Assembly: GCF_030272615.1 (NCBI RefSeq)
Contig: NC_081414.1
Span: 521,052,185 to 521,116,184, forward strand
Origin: Cryptomeria japonica
Taxonomy: Eukaryota > Streptophyta > Pinopsida > Cupressales > Cupressaceae
Direction: 5' to 3'
DNA length: 64,000 nucleotides
The notes under the pieces were generated by a model. It saw only the letters and a program-made list of their open reading frames with translations. It made no database searches and had not been told where the DNA came from. This document shows positions 34,770-45,616 of the stretch, in pieces. Numbering within the stretch: position 1 is the first letter of the stretch; the number at the start of each line of letters is the position of its first letter. A program made the translations under genes and the position numbers.

Positions 34770-37700
34770 TTCACCATCATCATCACCATCATCACCATCA
34801 CCGTCATCATCATCAACATCATCATCGTCATCATCATCTTCTTCTTCTTCTTCTTGTTCTTCTTCATCGTCATTATGAAACTATCGATCGTGATCATCAT
34901 CCACTTCATCTTCTACTTCTTCGGTATCTTCTTCTTCGGTATCTTCTTCTTCCATCACATTATACTATATCGACCTTCCTCTTGGATCATGTCTAACAAC
35001 AAATGACCAACCCGGTTTATGTGGAACCTCAGAGTAAAATACTTGCTCACATTGGCTTGGAAGAACATAGGGCTCATCCCCAATTGGTTCAAATGACCTT
35101 GTATTTAGCATTATAAAACCATTATCATGTTCAATAATAGTTCTATCAGGATCATTTTTATTCAATCGTAGCCTGTACCATTTGACGACGAACAAAACTA
35201 ATTTGAAGGAATTAAAGTCACACTCAAGTATATCATCCAAAATGCCATAGTATCGATTTTGAGACTGTTGAGGATGAATGTCATTTCTCAATGAAATATT
35301 TGTCACCTCAAAGACTACAGTGATGCCAGAATCACAAGTTTTCTTCATGCCATCCAACTTTTTTATGCGAAATTTATGACCATTGCAGCACATAGCGTTG
35401 TGGTGTTTGACTTGCGATATGTCAAACATGTAAAATTTATTGCATTGTGAGTTGATAAACATATGGGTGATTAATAAATTTATAAGTACCTGTTTATCTC
35501 TTAAACCATATGCTAAATCAATTTCCCTTTGCGTAACATTGGAATCTCCATTACGATGTGATTGAAGCCACACCTTCCCATGTTAACATGCATCCAGAAT
35601 GTTGACAATGTTCAATCCATACCATCATCCAATCAAGATTGTTTTCTATATACAAATGTAGTGCATCCCACTCTCGGCCAACTATACAAAAAATAAAAAC
35701 AATCGATTTATTTTGAAGATTAAGAATTAATTAACTACAATAACATCTTATAATTACCTCTCACTTTCCTCAATCTACCTTTCCCCGTCAAGTACTCCCC
35801 TTCAAATTTGTTAATGCCGTTGGGATCCCAAATGCAATCCACGTGGATCTTTGCTGCAAACTTAGGAAGATATTTAGAAATGTACACCATAGTCTGGTAT
35901 ACCATATATTCCTCCACCATAGAACCCTTAGGATGTGCTCTTTGTCAAACCAAAGCCTTCAAAAATTTCAAGTGCCTCTCAACCATCCACATTGACCTAG
36001 TGTGTACAGGTCCACACAATTCAATCTCCTTAACTTGGTGTATGAGGTAGTGTTCTTGTGCATTGAAAAAAGCTAGAGGTGGACACTTTTGCATTTCACA
36101 CATTAAATGAGGAATTTTTCTCTTCCAATTTTTTATATTGTCTTTATGTATTTCTTTACATGACAACCACCTACAAGGTATTCAAGATGCAAAAAAATAT
36201 ATTACATAAGAAGTAAAACAAATTGCAAATATAATATCTATACAACAAACTAAACAAATATCACTACTTACCTTATGTATTTTCCAAGATCATATATAAC
36301 TTGCTTGACATTATTGTCAAAGTCATCTGGGAGAGATAGAGGTAGAACGTACTGTAACAATTATAAAATTATCTTTTCATTTTTTTGTAACATAATGAAA
36401 AGTACACGTACACTCAGTACTTAAATACATACTAAAAACACAAGAACATGAATTACCTTAATGAAGGTATGTCAATCATGCATTTTCATCCCTAGCCCAA
36501 ATTCACTTTTCTTTGATATGAGATTGTTTATGTTCGCAGCAAATCCTATGGGAAATCGAATTTTTCATATGACTTCTTTTATAGCATTGCTTTGCTGGTC
36601 CATTAAAAACCAAGGAAGCTCACTTATATTAATCCAGTCTCCATGGCTATTTGATTGAATGACATTTATCATTGCATGATTGGAATCCTGAATGTCACTA
36701 CATATTTTGAAAAAAATTTCTTTGTCACGCCTTCCATCCAATATTTTCCATAATGTCTCTGTTATATTCTTTCCAATATGCATACTATCAAACAAATGAA
36801 CAATTTGTAACTACTTGTAGTAGGGCAACCTACTAAATTATCGGGGATAACTTTTTATTCCCTTAGGAAGGTGGTCATTTATGCCTTCACGACCATCATG
36901 ATCATCAATCACATCATCAGTAAACAAAACAAAATAGAAAAGATGTTTTATGACAAACCAATAGATGGAATGGCATTACCTTGACGATTAATTCTATTAT
37001 ATTCCAACTTCCATAGGTGAGGTGTCATTCTTCGTGGCTTTGATGTATTCTCTTCTTTCCCATTGAAAAAATATTTTTCAGTATTTTGATACTTATGATT
37101 TTTGTGGAGAAAGTGCCTATACTCATCAAACACTTGCTTTCCTAAACTTTTTGAATGACGAGATTTCATCTTTGAACCACAAACAAGACATCAAATTTTC
37201 CCTTTGTTTGAAGACCTACAAGATAATGTATAATTGGATTAAATATGATAATTTTTTGAATTATAATGTTCATGCACAACTTAAACACTATAACATACCA
37301 CAAAAATGTGTTAACCTCGGGGCATCGTGTATTGTCCATAGAAGCATCGCATGGAATTGAAATTGTCTTTGTCCTATTGGTCTAGAGACATCATACATAG
37401 TGACACAATTCGATAACTCTAGCTACTCGTCGATAAGAGGCTCAATATATACATTCATATCTTTAACTTGGTACTTACCTAATTGAATGAACAAAAACAT
37501 TACATTATTATTATGACCATTTTACTGCAATATTTATAATTAAATTTAGATGACTATATTTAAATGATAAAATACCTAGAACAATCATTGCCAAAATTAT
37601 GTGCTCCCTCTTTATTGACATCCATGGAGGAATGTTATTGTTGATAACAAAAATAGGCCACACTGAGTAAACAGATCTCAGCTCTCCAAATGGATTAACA

Positions 37701-38898
37701 CCATCCGTTGCCAATGAAAGCTTGAGATTACGAGGTTCTTCTTTAAAGTGTGGCCACTTTTCCTCTATGTCCATAAATTTTGAACCATCCACAGGCATTC
37801 TAATAATGTCATCTTGACTTCTATTGTGTGCATGGTAATCCATAAATTGTGCCAAGGTAGTGCACTTGAATAATCGTTGCATACGTGGAATAATGGGAAT
37901 ATAGCGAAGAACCTTGCGAGGAACCCTTTTTGTTATTTGATCTATTCAATATCTATTGATATGACATTCAGGGCATTCAATTTGAAATTCATGTTGTTTG
38001 TGATATATAATATGATCATTGGGACAAGCATCTATTGCTTGATACTCCATTCCAATATCTTTCATAATGGCAGATAATTCTTAGTATGAGTGAGGTAGAA
38101 TATTTGATGGTGGTAGCAAAAACTCACCTATCAATCTACAACAACAAAATATAATTTGTTATAATAAAGAATATTAATGGTACAACATGATTCACAGTTT
38201 ATTATGACATATATGACATGCCTTAACATACGTGACATTGTTATGTTGGATAAACCATTCATAACCTTCAAGTTCACCAACAACAATACAACGGAGAGAA
38301 GAGTTGCCTGCGAGCCTTCATAAAGGGCCTCAAATGCCTTCTTAATTAGAGGGACATCATGAACAACATCAAGGTCATCTTCATAATCATGATCAGCTAC
38401 GCGAGTACTAAATGAGTCATGGGTCAATGTACTTGTACCATCATCTTCAATTGTGTTTTCTGGCTCATGATCATCATCTTCCATGGGATCATTATCTTCA
38501 GCTTTGATATTCACACCTCCATGTTCGTCCACTTCGAAAATCATATTCTCAGGGTTGTGTTGATCCATACCATGTGCTCTAGGGTGCTCGACCTATATAA
38601 AATTGATATACATAAATAAACCATGATCATGATCTCATCATCACATGATTTATTATGTATATAAATTGTCAAAATGATATAATGAAAAACTTACAAATGG
38701 ATGATAATCATGTCCACCTTCAATGTGACCATGCAGCCTAGAATGTTTCTTCGTTGTTTTGATTAGAAGTCTTCTAGTCTTTAACCCCTTACAAATTTTG
38801 CACAGATAATAACATTTTCCATCACCTTTTCTTTTCAAGTTAGACCACAATCTAGCAATTGTCTCCTTATTTTGTTGTTCGTTGATATTGTTTGACAT
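34658..38898 (-). pseudogene. TNP2-type CACTA transposase gene, interrupted
   Basis: Minus-strand exons in order: 38898-38692 (CYYLCKICKGLKTRR; ends at a GTAAGT donor), 38593-38160 (acidic, NTIEDDGTSTLTHDSFSTR), 37882-37511 (TNP2 core, LSLATDGVNPFGELRSVYSV), 37169-36948 (KPRRMTPHLWKLEYNRI), 36795-36565 (FDSMHIGKNITETLW), 36166-35735 (DUF4218: ELCGPVHTRSMWMVERHLKF), 35573-34965 (DUF4216: YYGILDDILECDFNSFKLVL) and an acidic tail. TAG codons at 34965-34967 and 34881-34883 cut the tail in frame, and a TGA interrupts near 37950. It would cut and move DNA carrying the CACTA ends. Exon borders other than the first are approximate. Confidence 0.8.
34707..34850 (-). repeat. ATC/GAT trinucleotide repeat encoding poly-aspartate
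   Basis: About 20 consecutive TCA units are followed by interrupted units and then TTC units. On the minus strand, in the frame of the DUF4216 exon, this reads a long aspartate and glutamate run: an acidic C-terminal tail of the transposase. The plus-strand and other-frame ORFs of isoleucine or methionine runs are artefacts. Confidence 0.85.
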
Positions 38899-40424
38899 GG
38901 TCTTTCTTCATAGGGAAGAAAATAGAAATTATTGTCTGACATGGTCTTTCCCTCTAGAGCTGGCAGATCCTGCTTCCATACTTTAATTCTAATTTCTCAA
39001 AGGACAATCCTAAAAATCCATGCATTGTAAACAACTTTTTACACCTTTGTTGGTTGTGGTGGCATCACAGAGAGTTTACATCAATAAATGAAGAACATGC
39101 CAATGCTTTTAATGCAACAGTAGAAGTCTATCTCTTATTCAATATCTCTAGTGAAATCCCCATGATCTTTTGTTGGAGTAGAATTTGTTATATTCTAGAA
39201 AGGGTCTTGTCCTTTGTTGATGGGATATTCATCTACCTCAAGAAATAACTGTTCTTATCTCCAACAAGAAGTGGAACTAAATGAAGATCTAGCACCATGA
39301 AATTAATCCTCAAAAGGATTACTATAGTTAGTTTTGGTAGATAACGATCTGGGTAAAATACTAATGTGGCTTTACGAAACATTATGTACTAGCTTAACAT
39401 ACTCTAACAACTTTGGTGTGACATGCTACATCCAATTAAGTCTCCATCGGTATCTCTATTGTGTTTATGGATTGGGATTCAATGTACTCTTTTTATACAC
39501 AGATTTTACTTTCAACTAAGGAGGTTTGTATGTACTTACTTGTCTTTCGATTGTATCCCTATTTCAAGAATTTCTTTTATCAACAAATCATTTGTTGTAA
39601 GTTGTACAAGTGGAAGCTTGAACATGCCTTCCATGCTAGCCTTGTTGATACGTTCAACACCATCTTGTGCAACAAATCTTTAGAACTCCATCTTTCTGAA
39701 TTGAAGAGTGAGTAGTAGGGACAATCTAGGACACTTACAGAGGTTTTGTAAGAGAGATAAATAGAACTAAATATTATGGCTTAATAATGATCAATAGGTA
39801 AACATATAAGAAACTCTCAATATCAAAATGACTTTCTCAATTGTCTTTACTAGAAATGGATAGATCTGCTAATAATGGCTTTATGACTGTATGTCAACTT
39901 TAGACTCAATCCAAGAAGAGCTATAACTAATATGTGATATCTAGATTTATGATCTCTATAATATAACAATCCAATAATTATGTTTCCATGTATCTATACC
40001 ACAACACAAACATCATGCTAGTGTTCAGCCATAACAATTGATATCCTAATTATAGAATGTGAAATATGCACATAACTATGAATAAAGATTAAGAAAAACA
40101 AAGAGAGATGCTTATTGCAAACATAAATGACCAATGGACAAGAATTTAATTCATTGTAGATATTTTTGAATATCAAATTCACTTATTTGTGTGCATTTAG
40201 GAACTCATGTACTTGTGGCCAACCATTTATCTCTTTCATAAATTAAACACTTATTAATAACATTAAATGGCTGAGTAATTATGTTTTAGTAGAAATTGAA
40301 AATAAAATATTTTATTTCAGGACAACTCACACTATTCCCTATCATATTTTAGACTCTCGGTTTTGTTAGTAGTGGTTTGATGTCTTTGGAGTTGATCATT
40401 GCATTTCTTTAGTTACGTTTGCCA
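38899..40424. other. Non-coding CACTA segment
   Basis: Contains the probable promoter side of the minus-strand transposase gene. Short ORFs at 39054-39715 have no recognisable motif. Nothing else seen. Confidence 0.4.
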
Positions 40425-41101
40425 GCCTACTCCCAGCTTGTGCCAAAATGGGAGCTTTGGAATAGGGTATGGACATCCATCAAAGCATAAAAGATAGAGG
40501 AATTTTATCAGATGTAGTTGCAACTGCACAAAATGGATTTGTTGAGAAGGCTTTAGAAACTTTCAAGCAAATGCAATCAGCAGGTGTAAAGCCAAATTCC
40601 ACGACCATTGCTACTATCCTCCCTACCTATGCCAAAATGGGAGATTTGGAATAGGGTATGGACATTCATCGAAGCATAAAGGATGGAGAAATTTTGTCAG
40701 ATGTTGTAGTTGTAACTGCCTTGGTAGACATGTATGCAAAATGTGGAAGCATAGACAAGGCACGTGAACTATTTGATAGAATGCCTGAAAGAAATGTTGT
40801 CTCGTGGACTGCAACGATTGCTGGATATGCACAGAATGGATTTGTCGAAAAGGATTTAGACACTTTCGAGCAAATGAAATTGGAAGGCATAAAGCCAAAT
40901 TCCACAACCTTTGCCAACATCCTCCCTGCCTGTGCAAAAATGGGAGCTTTGGAACAAGGTATGGACATCCATCAAAGCATAATGAATAGAGGAATTTTGT
41001 TAGGTGTTGTACTTGCAAATGGCCTACTTGACATGAATGCAAAATGTGGAAACATGGACAAGGCTCATGAATTGTTGATACGATGCCACAAAGAGATGTG
41101 A
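40425..41101 (+). pseudogene. Captured PPR gene fragment
   Basis: Plus-strand reading gives PLS-type pentatricopeptide repeats: LVDMYAKCGSIDKARELFDR, MPERNVVSWTATIAGYAQNG, GIKPNSTTFANILPACAKMG, MDIHQSIMNRGILL. TAG codons at 40463 and 40652 sit where the later repeat has a glutamine codon (LEQGMDIHQ). The first repeat has an internal deletion joining SDVV to AQNGFVEK. There is no start, no targeting peptide and no E or DYW end. PPR proteins bind organellar RNA; this piece cannot. Its place inside the CACTA near the right end suggests capture from a host gene. Confidence 0.85.
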
Positions 41102-41577
41102 TCTCATGTGAACAATCAACACGTGCATATATGGGAGGGAGGGATTGCTGATACAAAATTGAACGCTCACTCCTCAATCACAGTTCTATGGTTTTATGAG
41201 GTTAAACTAGGACAATTAACCACCACATGTATATATTTTGCAACATAAATTAAAAACTAGGGCAATTTGAATCTACCTCCTGCGTGGGATTGCCTTCGAT
41301 GCGGGTTTGATGTTCTTGGGGGTTGAAGTCGCCATGGATGCCTACGCAGGATTGCACTTCACAAATGAATTCCCTGCCTCTTTTTTTATTTTGTAATGGC
41401 CATTGTCGTCAGAATTACGATGAACTTGAGCACTTTTTTGAAAAAAAGAAAATTCTCATTGCTAATGCCTTCTTTGTCGAAACCAAATGGGTAATTTCCA
41501 TCGAAATTATGACAAATGCGGGCATTTTAAAAAAAAAAAATCAAATTTGGCCAAAATATACCTTCTCCGTCAGAAAC
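41102..41577. other. Right subterminal region of the CACTA
   Basis: Non-coding. It contains GTCGTCAGAATTACGATGAA (about 41407-41426), inverse of a phrase near the left end, and several TCGAAA-type motifs (near 41478, 41500, 41583). These are plausible transposase-binding sites. The 11-unit array of the left side has no counterpart here. Confidence 0.55.
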
Positions 41578-41610
41578 CTTAGTCGAAAATCTAGTCCAAA
41601 TGTATTAGTG
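41578..41610 (-). repeat. CACTA right terminal inverted repeat
   Basis: Ends CCAAATGTATTAGTG, inverse of the left end with one difference in the first 16 bases, followed by target copy ATT. Confidence 0.85.
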
Positions 41611-41755
41611 ATTTACCGGTTCTTGTAGGAAGTTTGATGGCAAGGAGAGCTTCAAATGCCATCGGAATTTCCTCATCATCCATTTCTCTGCTCTGTCTTT
41701 TTTCACCACTAGTGCTAGCTTTTTTTCCTTTTCTGGATGGTACTGTAGAAGCTTT
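41611..41755 (-). pseudogene. Copia-1 gag middle fragment
   Basis: Minus-strand 145 bp reads KASTVPSRKGKKASTSGEKR and REMDDEEIPMAFEALLA, the gag segment just before the zinc knuckle in Copia-2. It is trapped between the CACTA (left) and the Gypsy element (right). Its right end GCTTT is the Gypsy target site. Confidence 0.9.
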
Positions 41756-42551
41756 TGTGTATGGTGAAAATGGATAACAATAATAACAATATTGAAAGGC
41801 TAAATGAATCCAACCACTAAACCCTAGCCTAACAATCAACAAAGATCCACCATAACATATGAAGATTACCTAAGACAATGCAAAACAAAACAAAATCACA
41901 AAGATTATACCATCACATGTCCAATAGGGTTTTGATCTCCATTCTTCCTATCTCCATTGATCTTGCTTGATATATTTGCTCTCAGATTTTTGTATGCACA
42001 AGAGCTCAACAAAGAACGGAATGTGGTTGCAAGTAGGATCGTAGTGTAGCAAGTTGCATGAAAGATCATTAGCATGAGTGATTAGGATGCATAGAATGAT
42101 TAGGGTTTGATAATGAAGGAGGCATCTTCTTAAATAGAAGACACAATATGAAATGGAGGGATAAGATTGAGAGGTGTAAAAAGGAGGTCGGCTAGGATTA
42201 GAGGGTAGGTAAAAGAAATACCAAAATAATGAAAGAGGTAGGTAGTGTAGGAATTAAGAGATGAATGACATGTGTCATGTGTAGAAAAAGATAATGAATT
42301 AATTAAATAAATAAATAAAATATTTATTTAATAGAAGAAGTAGGATAATTAAATAAAATATTTATTTAATTTAGGAAAAGGATAATTTAAATAAATAAAT
42401 GTATTTATTTAAATGAGAAATAAGGCTAGAAGAGGATAAATGAATTAATTAAATAAATAAAGATTTATTTAATTAATAGAAGAATTAGGCTTAGGTAATT
42501 AAATAAATAAAATATTTATTTAATTAGACTGGACAATTTTAGGTGTCTACA
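41756..42551 (-). repeat. 3' LTR of young Gypsy element
   Basis: On the minus strand starts TGTAGACACC and ends CCATACACA. By eye it differs from 52275-53069 by only a few substitutions and one small indel in an ATTTATTTAA tract near 42310, so insertion is recent compared with the other LTR elements here. The interior has repeated TTAATTAAATAAATAAA phrases. Confidence 0.9.
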
Positions 42552-42567
42552 TTTTGCCCCTCTTTGA
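42552..42567 (-). other. Polypurine tract of young Gypsy element
   Basis: Minus strand reads AAAGAGGGGCAAAA immediately before LTR start TGTAGACACC. Confidence 0.75.
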
Positions 42568-43192
42568 GACAATGCGGCTTGTCGCGTTGTTTCAAAGAAG
42601 ATAAGATGAACTGATACAGAGTTGCCCCAGAATGGGAATGATATGCCCCCTCGAGAGATTGGATGAAAATGTTTGAAAAGATTGCAGACAATCTCTCGAT
42701 AAGAAAGAGAGGCTAGAATGGACTGACCGGATAAAGTGACAAAGTCACAGGATAAAGAAGACTGACTCGGGAAATGAAGGCTAGGGGTAGTCTATAAGAT
42801 AGACCACGGGGGAAAATACATCCTCATTGTCATCTACACATCCACGAGAGCACATTGTAGAGCGAAAATAGAGCAGGAGCAATCAGCAGCGATGGCTTTC
42901 ATTCATAGATTCGATTGCGTTTGTCGATTTCAGAGGCCAGCAGAGGCAGGAGAGCCACTAAGTACCGCAAAACCTCCTTGTACTTTGACGCATTTAATTT
43001 TGTCATTAATGCATGCTAGGTAATGTAATAAATGCGCGTTTATGTCATGTAAGCGCGTTTGCATTTGAAAAGTATGAATTTGCATCTTCTAGGTCAAATC
43101 GACAGTTCTGTGATGAACATATACTGTCGATTGGATAAGCTGCTGAGGGGATACACTCAAGCAGGTCCTCTAGGAAGACTAGGATAGATCAA
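42568..43192. other. Non-coding 3' internal segment of young Gypsy element
   Basis: No supported ORF. The sequence is less AT-rich than its surroundings and holds phrases such as AATGCGGCTTGTCGCGTTG near 42570. Nothing else recognised. Confidence 0.4.
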
Positions 43193-43470
43193 GGCACTTT
43201 GTGATGAACAGTGAGTACCAAGATAGAGTACTTTGTGATGAACAGGGAGTACTGAAATATGAGCAGCACTTTGTGATGAACAGGGAGTGCAAATGTGAGT
43301 AACACTTTGTGATGAACAGGGAGTGTCACACAAGTAGTACTTTGTGATGAACAGTGAGTACCACTAGGATAAATAGCAACACTTTGTGATGAACAGTGAG
43401 TGTCACTAGGGTAGATAGCCATATGCATTTAGATAGTGAGTAGCATTTTGTGATAAACAGTGAATGCCAC
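43193..43470 (+). repeat. Degenerate tandem repeat with TTTGTGATGAACAG core
   Basis: Seven copies of the core CTTTGTGATGAACAGGGAGT (with G or T in AGGGAG/AGTGAG), plus a decayed eighth (TTTTGTGATAAACAGTGAAT), lie at irregular spacing of about 35-50 bases with differing linkers. It ends just before the acceptor site of the captured exon. Confidence 0.85.
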
Positions 43471-43503
43471 TATAACTGACATGATTGAGTTGTTTGACTG
43501 CAG

Positions 43504-43921
43504 GAGTATTTGCCGATGCTAGAGTCACGGGAGAGATTCCCGTCGACGCAGAGGTTGCGACCTGAGTTGTCGCTCGAGGAAAGAGCTTCCATCGAGGAGA
43601 TGGGATTGAGACATGTGCTGTACGTGCCTAAGTTTCGGGCGAACATGGGTTTGCTGACTGCGTTGGCTGAGAGATGGCACTCTGAGACGTGCACGTTTCA
43701 TCTGCCGATGGGTGAGATGACAGTCACCCTGGAGGATGTATATAGGATTATGCGAAAATCGATTGATGGGGAGTTGATTCCGTACGATCGAGACAGAGAC
43801 AGGGATGCCCTTAGACGAGTGTTCTAGGATCCAAGACTGGAGATGAGGGTGGGACATGTGGCATGGGATACCATGACATGGATAGGATTAGCACTACCAA
43901 TAGTGTTGGCAGGAGTGATCA
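43504..43921 (+). pseudogene. Captured plant-mobile-domain exon with splice sites
   Basis: The exon is preceded by the acceptor TTTGACTGCAG and followed by a donor GTGAGT at 43922. It reads EYLPMLESRERFPSTQRLRP, GLLTALAERWHSETCTFHLP and MGEMTVTLEDVYRIM, wording of the plant mobile domain (aminotransferase-like PMD, MAIN/MAIL family). A TAG at 43825 sits before DPRLEMRVGHVAWDTMTW, so the reading continues past it. The exon lies antisense to the element's gag. PMD proteins occur as host genes and within transposons; here it is one exon only, so capture is likely. Function cannot be claimed. Confidence 0.75.
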
Positions 43922-45616
43922 GTGAGTTCCTTTGTATTAGTTTTTTACCATTTTGTATAATGATGTAGACACCTATGGGTGATTGTAGCCATATGATTTT
44001 TGACATCATTGTATCATGACACTTTATATATATATATGAGATGATGCATCTTTGCGGCAGCTATATGCATGTGTACCTATGTGATGAGATGGTCTTATGT
44101 GATGCTTATGATATGGATGCAAATATGTATATGATGCAATGCAATATATTTTGTTCTTTTATGTTTTATATGCGTATGCATGATGCAAATGTGAATGTAT
44201 GTAATGCAGATGAATATGATAATGCAAATGTAAATTGTGCTAACAGGTGTTGTGTGTAGGATGTGATGCAGTTGTGATATCTATATGTATGTATGAAATG
44301 CTTATATGTGGTAATGTAGGTGCAGCTACATGAATTGCAAATGGTTTTGGTGTGTCATTACACTCAGTCATGTGATAGTAGGCTACGTGGACTCGAGAAG
44401 GACGATGGAAGTCAATCAAGAAAGGGGGATGAAAGATAGAAGATATGAAAGTGAAAGAGCTTCTTGTGCATTATCATCATTGAGCTTTATTATGGCAAGT
44501 AGGTTATGACAATCGAGGCATATGTTTGACCCAGAAAGTCATTGTACCCGTTTGCATGGAGATAAGACAGTCACAAACAAGGAATGCCCCAGTTCATACT
44601 AGACTCACAGTGTCCTCATATCCTTGGATAAGTCATAGCATTACTAAGAGACAATCCACAGACAGAAAATACAAATAGGTGACGATACCCCATCCTCGCC
44701 TTTCTAGTCAAAGACATCCTGGAGATAGAAGCTCTAGTCAGAGACATCCCAGAAAAGCTAAAAGACATGTCACCAAAAAAGATGAAATCAAAAGAAAACC
44801 AAGACTCGACACCAACATCCACTATAGTCCTCAAGTTTAGTGTCTCTTGTCACTTGTATAAGTCTTATTTGATTGTGGTCACAATGTTTACTTTCACAGA
44901 AAGGATAGATAGCACTGAACCATAATGTTGTCTGAGTCTGTTGAAATATTTGATTTGTTGAAGCCTATTGTTGCTGCTATGTCTCATCTAAAACTGACTG
45001 AATCCATGAAACTGATACTTTATTGCAGAGAAGATGGAATTTTATTGCAGATCTGTGATGCAAATGTTGCTTTATTGCGGATTGTGCGCGGATAGACTGA
45101 AGAAAGCTGGAAGAAACTATACTCCTCAAAACATGTGATGTTCTCAGTTCCACACCCATCACTAGACGTAGGATTTGCCTTAGCCACAGATAGGGTCTGA
45201 TGGAAAGGGATGTGAAAAGGGAGGTTTATTATGAATGGCTAACCAATCTTGGGTAGATCAATAACAAGCCATGATGGGACTGGGTAATTTTATTATGGAT
45301 GAATAGGTTGTGAGTGTGTGCGAAGTGAAAGGATGAAAGAGAATCCTGAAAGAGGGAGGAGCAAAGTCTCTACGCATGGCGCTGGTGACCCAGTTTTCAC
45401 CATGGTACTTGCCCAGGGCACCACCGAAGTGGTTTTCACCATTGGACAAAATTATTTCTCTTTACTTTTTTTCGATTTTTCAATTTTTTTGTTGTCACAA
45501 GGCGCCTGTTTGCCAGGTTTTCACCAAGTGACGATTTTTTTTGTTTTATAATTTTTTTTTTGTATTTTTGAATTTTTTGATTTTTTTGTATTTTTGAATT
45601 AGGATATTCCGAAGAG
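43922..45616. other. Non-coding internal segment of young Gypsy element
   Basis: Contains ATGATGCAAATGTGAATG-like cryptic repeats at 44040-44340, perhaps intron-like sequence after the captured exon, then mixed sequence and T-rich runs near 45460-45600. No supported gene; short ORFs here have no motif. Confidence 0.4.

Larger units (their letters stand above)
24171..41610 (-). mobile_element. CACTA (En/Spm) DNA transposon, 17.4 kb
   Basis: The left end starts CACTAGTACATTTGGA and the right end is its inverse (CACTAATACATTTGGA on the minus strand). Target duplication ATT lies at 24168-24170 and 41611-41613, the 3-bp size typical of CACTA elements. Removing the element joins the Copia sequence in register with Copia-2. 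Inside are TNP2-type and Transposase_24-type genes (minus), an unrecognised long gene and a PPR fragment (plus), and a repeat array near the left end. All its ORFs are disrupted, so it is probably not autonomous now. Confidence 0.92.

Noticed and set aside
34658-35006. ORFs of methionine or isoleucine runs
   Set aside because: Other-frame readings of an ATC/GAT repeat whose transposase frame encodes aspartate.
40623-41177. 184-codon minus-strand ORF
   Set aside because: Antisense to the PPR fragment; its repeats mirror the PPR repeats.
43193-43470. CRISPR-like array of repeats and spacers
   Set aside because: Core repeats have variable length and mutations, linkers are irregular, and the context is a plant retrotransposon.
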